Below are positions 63,589 to 64,000 of a DNA stretch of 64,000 bases, one piece after another. The notes beneath the pieces are model-generated. The model saw only the letters and a program-made list of their open reading frames with translations, was not told the DNA's origin and searched no databases. Source of the stretch: Glycomyces arizonensis DSM 44726 (GTDB lineage Bacteria; Actinomycetota; Actinomycetes; Mycobacteriales; Micromonosporaceae). The DNA lies in NCBI RefSeq assembly GCF_000482705.1, contig NZ_AXWO01000025.1, positions 21,483-85,482 of the forward strand, read 5' to 3'. Position numbers and translations under genes: made by a program. Numbering within the stretch: the first letter of the stretch is position 1; every line of letters starts with the position of its first letter.

Positions 63589-63690
63589 AGCGACCGACGC
63601 ATACGTCGCGTCCGTGTCATTGACATACATCCGGACCGCCTCGGCCTTGAACTCCTCAGGGAACCGGCGGTGAAACTTCGAAGTTGACAC
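63589..63690 (-). pseudogene. IS3-family OrfA remnant
   Basis: GTG at 63690 has AAGGAG upstream and reads STSKFHRRFPEEFKAEAVRM, the standard N-terminus of IS3-type OrfA. Similarity ends after about 33 codons, where it meets the fragment on the other strand. No OrfB follows. Confidence 0.7.
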
Positions 63691-63764
63691 GTTCACTCCT
63701 TGCACCCCGGACCTTACCGGCCCGGGAGATCAGGGTGTCAACACCAAAGGATCAAGGCCCGTGC

Positions 63765-64000
63765 TGGGGTTGGTGCTGTGTCCCCGGGGTGGTCTTGGGT
63801 CGGGCTTCAGGCATTGCAGCGATGCAGCGGTGAGAGGGTGTCCGGGGTGGCCTGTCGGCGCGGAGGCGCGGTCGGGTAGGGCTTCAAGCGGTCGGCGACC
63901 GCGAGGTAGGTAGGTGCTGAGGTCGATTGGTGTCCTCGGGGCGTGTCTGGTTGGGCTTCAGGCGAGTCAACGATGGAGGGTAGGGAAGGGTTTGGGGTGG
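63765..64000. repeat. second array of the ~76/77-bp repeat, continuing past the window
   Basis: Anchors GCTTCA lie at 63804, 63881 and 63955 (spacings 77 and 74). Positions 63765-63812 are identical to 58529-58576 over 48 bp. The A-type unit at 63804-63880 differs from that at 58415-58491 at only a few positions. The array continues off the window's end. Confidence 0.78.

Overview
The window is high-GC actinobacterial chromosome. Strong GC bias at third codon positions, frequent GTG starts, a WhiB protein, a SigR/RsrA pair, the 24-residue ribosomal protein bL37 and the gene order rpsB-tsf-pyrH-frr-cdsA-rlmN ... dxr-rseP-ispG ... rimP-nusA-ylxR-infB all fit. The mix of secreted pectate lyases with this core suggests a soil or plant-associated actinomycete. 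Glycomycetales (Glycomyces or a relative) is my best guess, but it is only a guess from general resemblance.

Layout. 1-2.4 kb: the 3' end of a PP2C phosphatase gene with a second, degenerate PP2C-like domain, overlapping an atypical kinase gene. 2.4-6.3 kb: a pectin/acetyl-polysaccharide island with two secreted PL1 pectate lyases (one with a ricin-type lectin domain) and a CE7 acetyl esterase. 6.3-10.3 kb: hisN, rsgA, aroA and an SRAP (YedK) protein. 10.5-13.8 kb: whiB, sigR-rsrA with a perfect autoregulatory SigR promoter, a TetR gene, a 161-bp palindrome and the bL37 gene. 14-21 kb: a SIS-domain sugar-phosphate gene, an unknown gene, and the minus-strand group M23 peptidase-yraN-comM-dprA, interrupted by heptanucleotide repeats and a decayed copy of part of the SIS gene. 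21.4-28.7 kb: translation and lipid core genes, ending in a DivIVA-like protein. 29-34 kb: an MBL-Rieske fusion protein and a divergent TetR/MMPL exporter pair. 34-37.4 kb: a CUT1 sugar ABC importer without its own ATPase. 37.4-44.6 kb: a broken VapBC-like pair, purU, dxr, rseP, ispG and map. 44.7-48.9 kb: an FtsX-like permease, ATPase and PadR regulator. 49-56.2 kb: ferritin-like proteins, rimP-nusA-ylxR-infB and a methyltransferase. 56.2-64 kb: accessory DNA with small regulator/enzyme modules, transposase remnants and arrays of an unfamiliar ~76/77-bp repeat.

How the parts connect. The most informative link is a LacI-type operator, GCAAnCGnTTGC. It occurs upstream of pectate lyase 1, in the divergent region between pectate lyase 2 and the CE7 esterase, and exactly between the -35 and -10 boxes of the ABC importer 30 kb away. 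This points to one repressor controlling polymer cleavage, deacetylation and oligosaccharide uptake. SigR-RsrA has the architecture of the Streptomyces thiol-stress switch, including a SigR promoter placed so that it would yield an N-terminally extended isoform. Several local regulators (TetR, PadR, MarR, GbsR-like) have inverted or direct repeats in their own promoter regions. The least explained DNA is the non-coding repeat family at 58.2-59.1 kb and 63.76-64.0 kb, and the large palindrome next to bL37.
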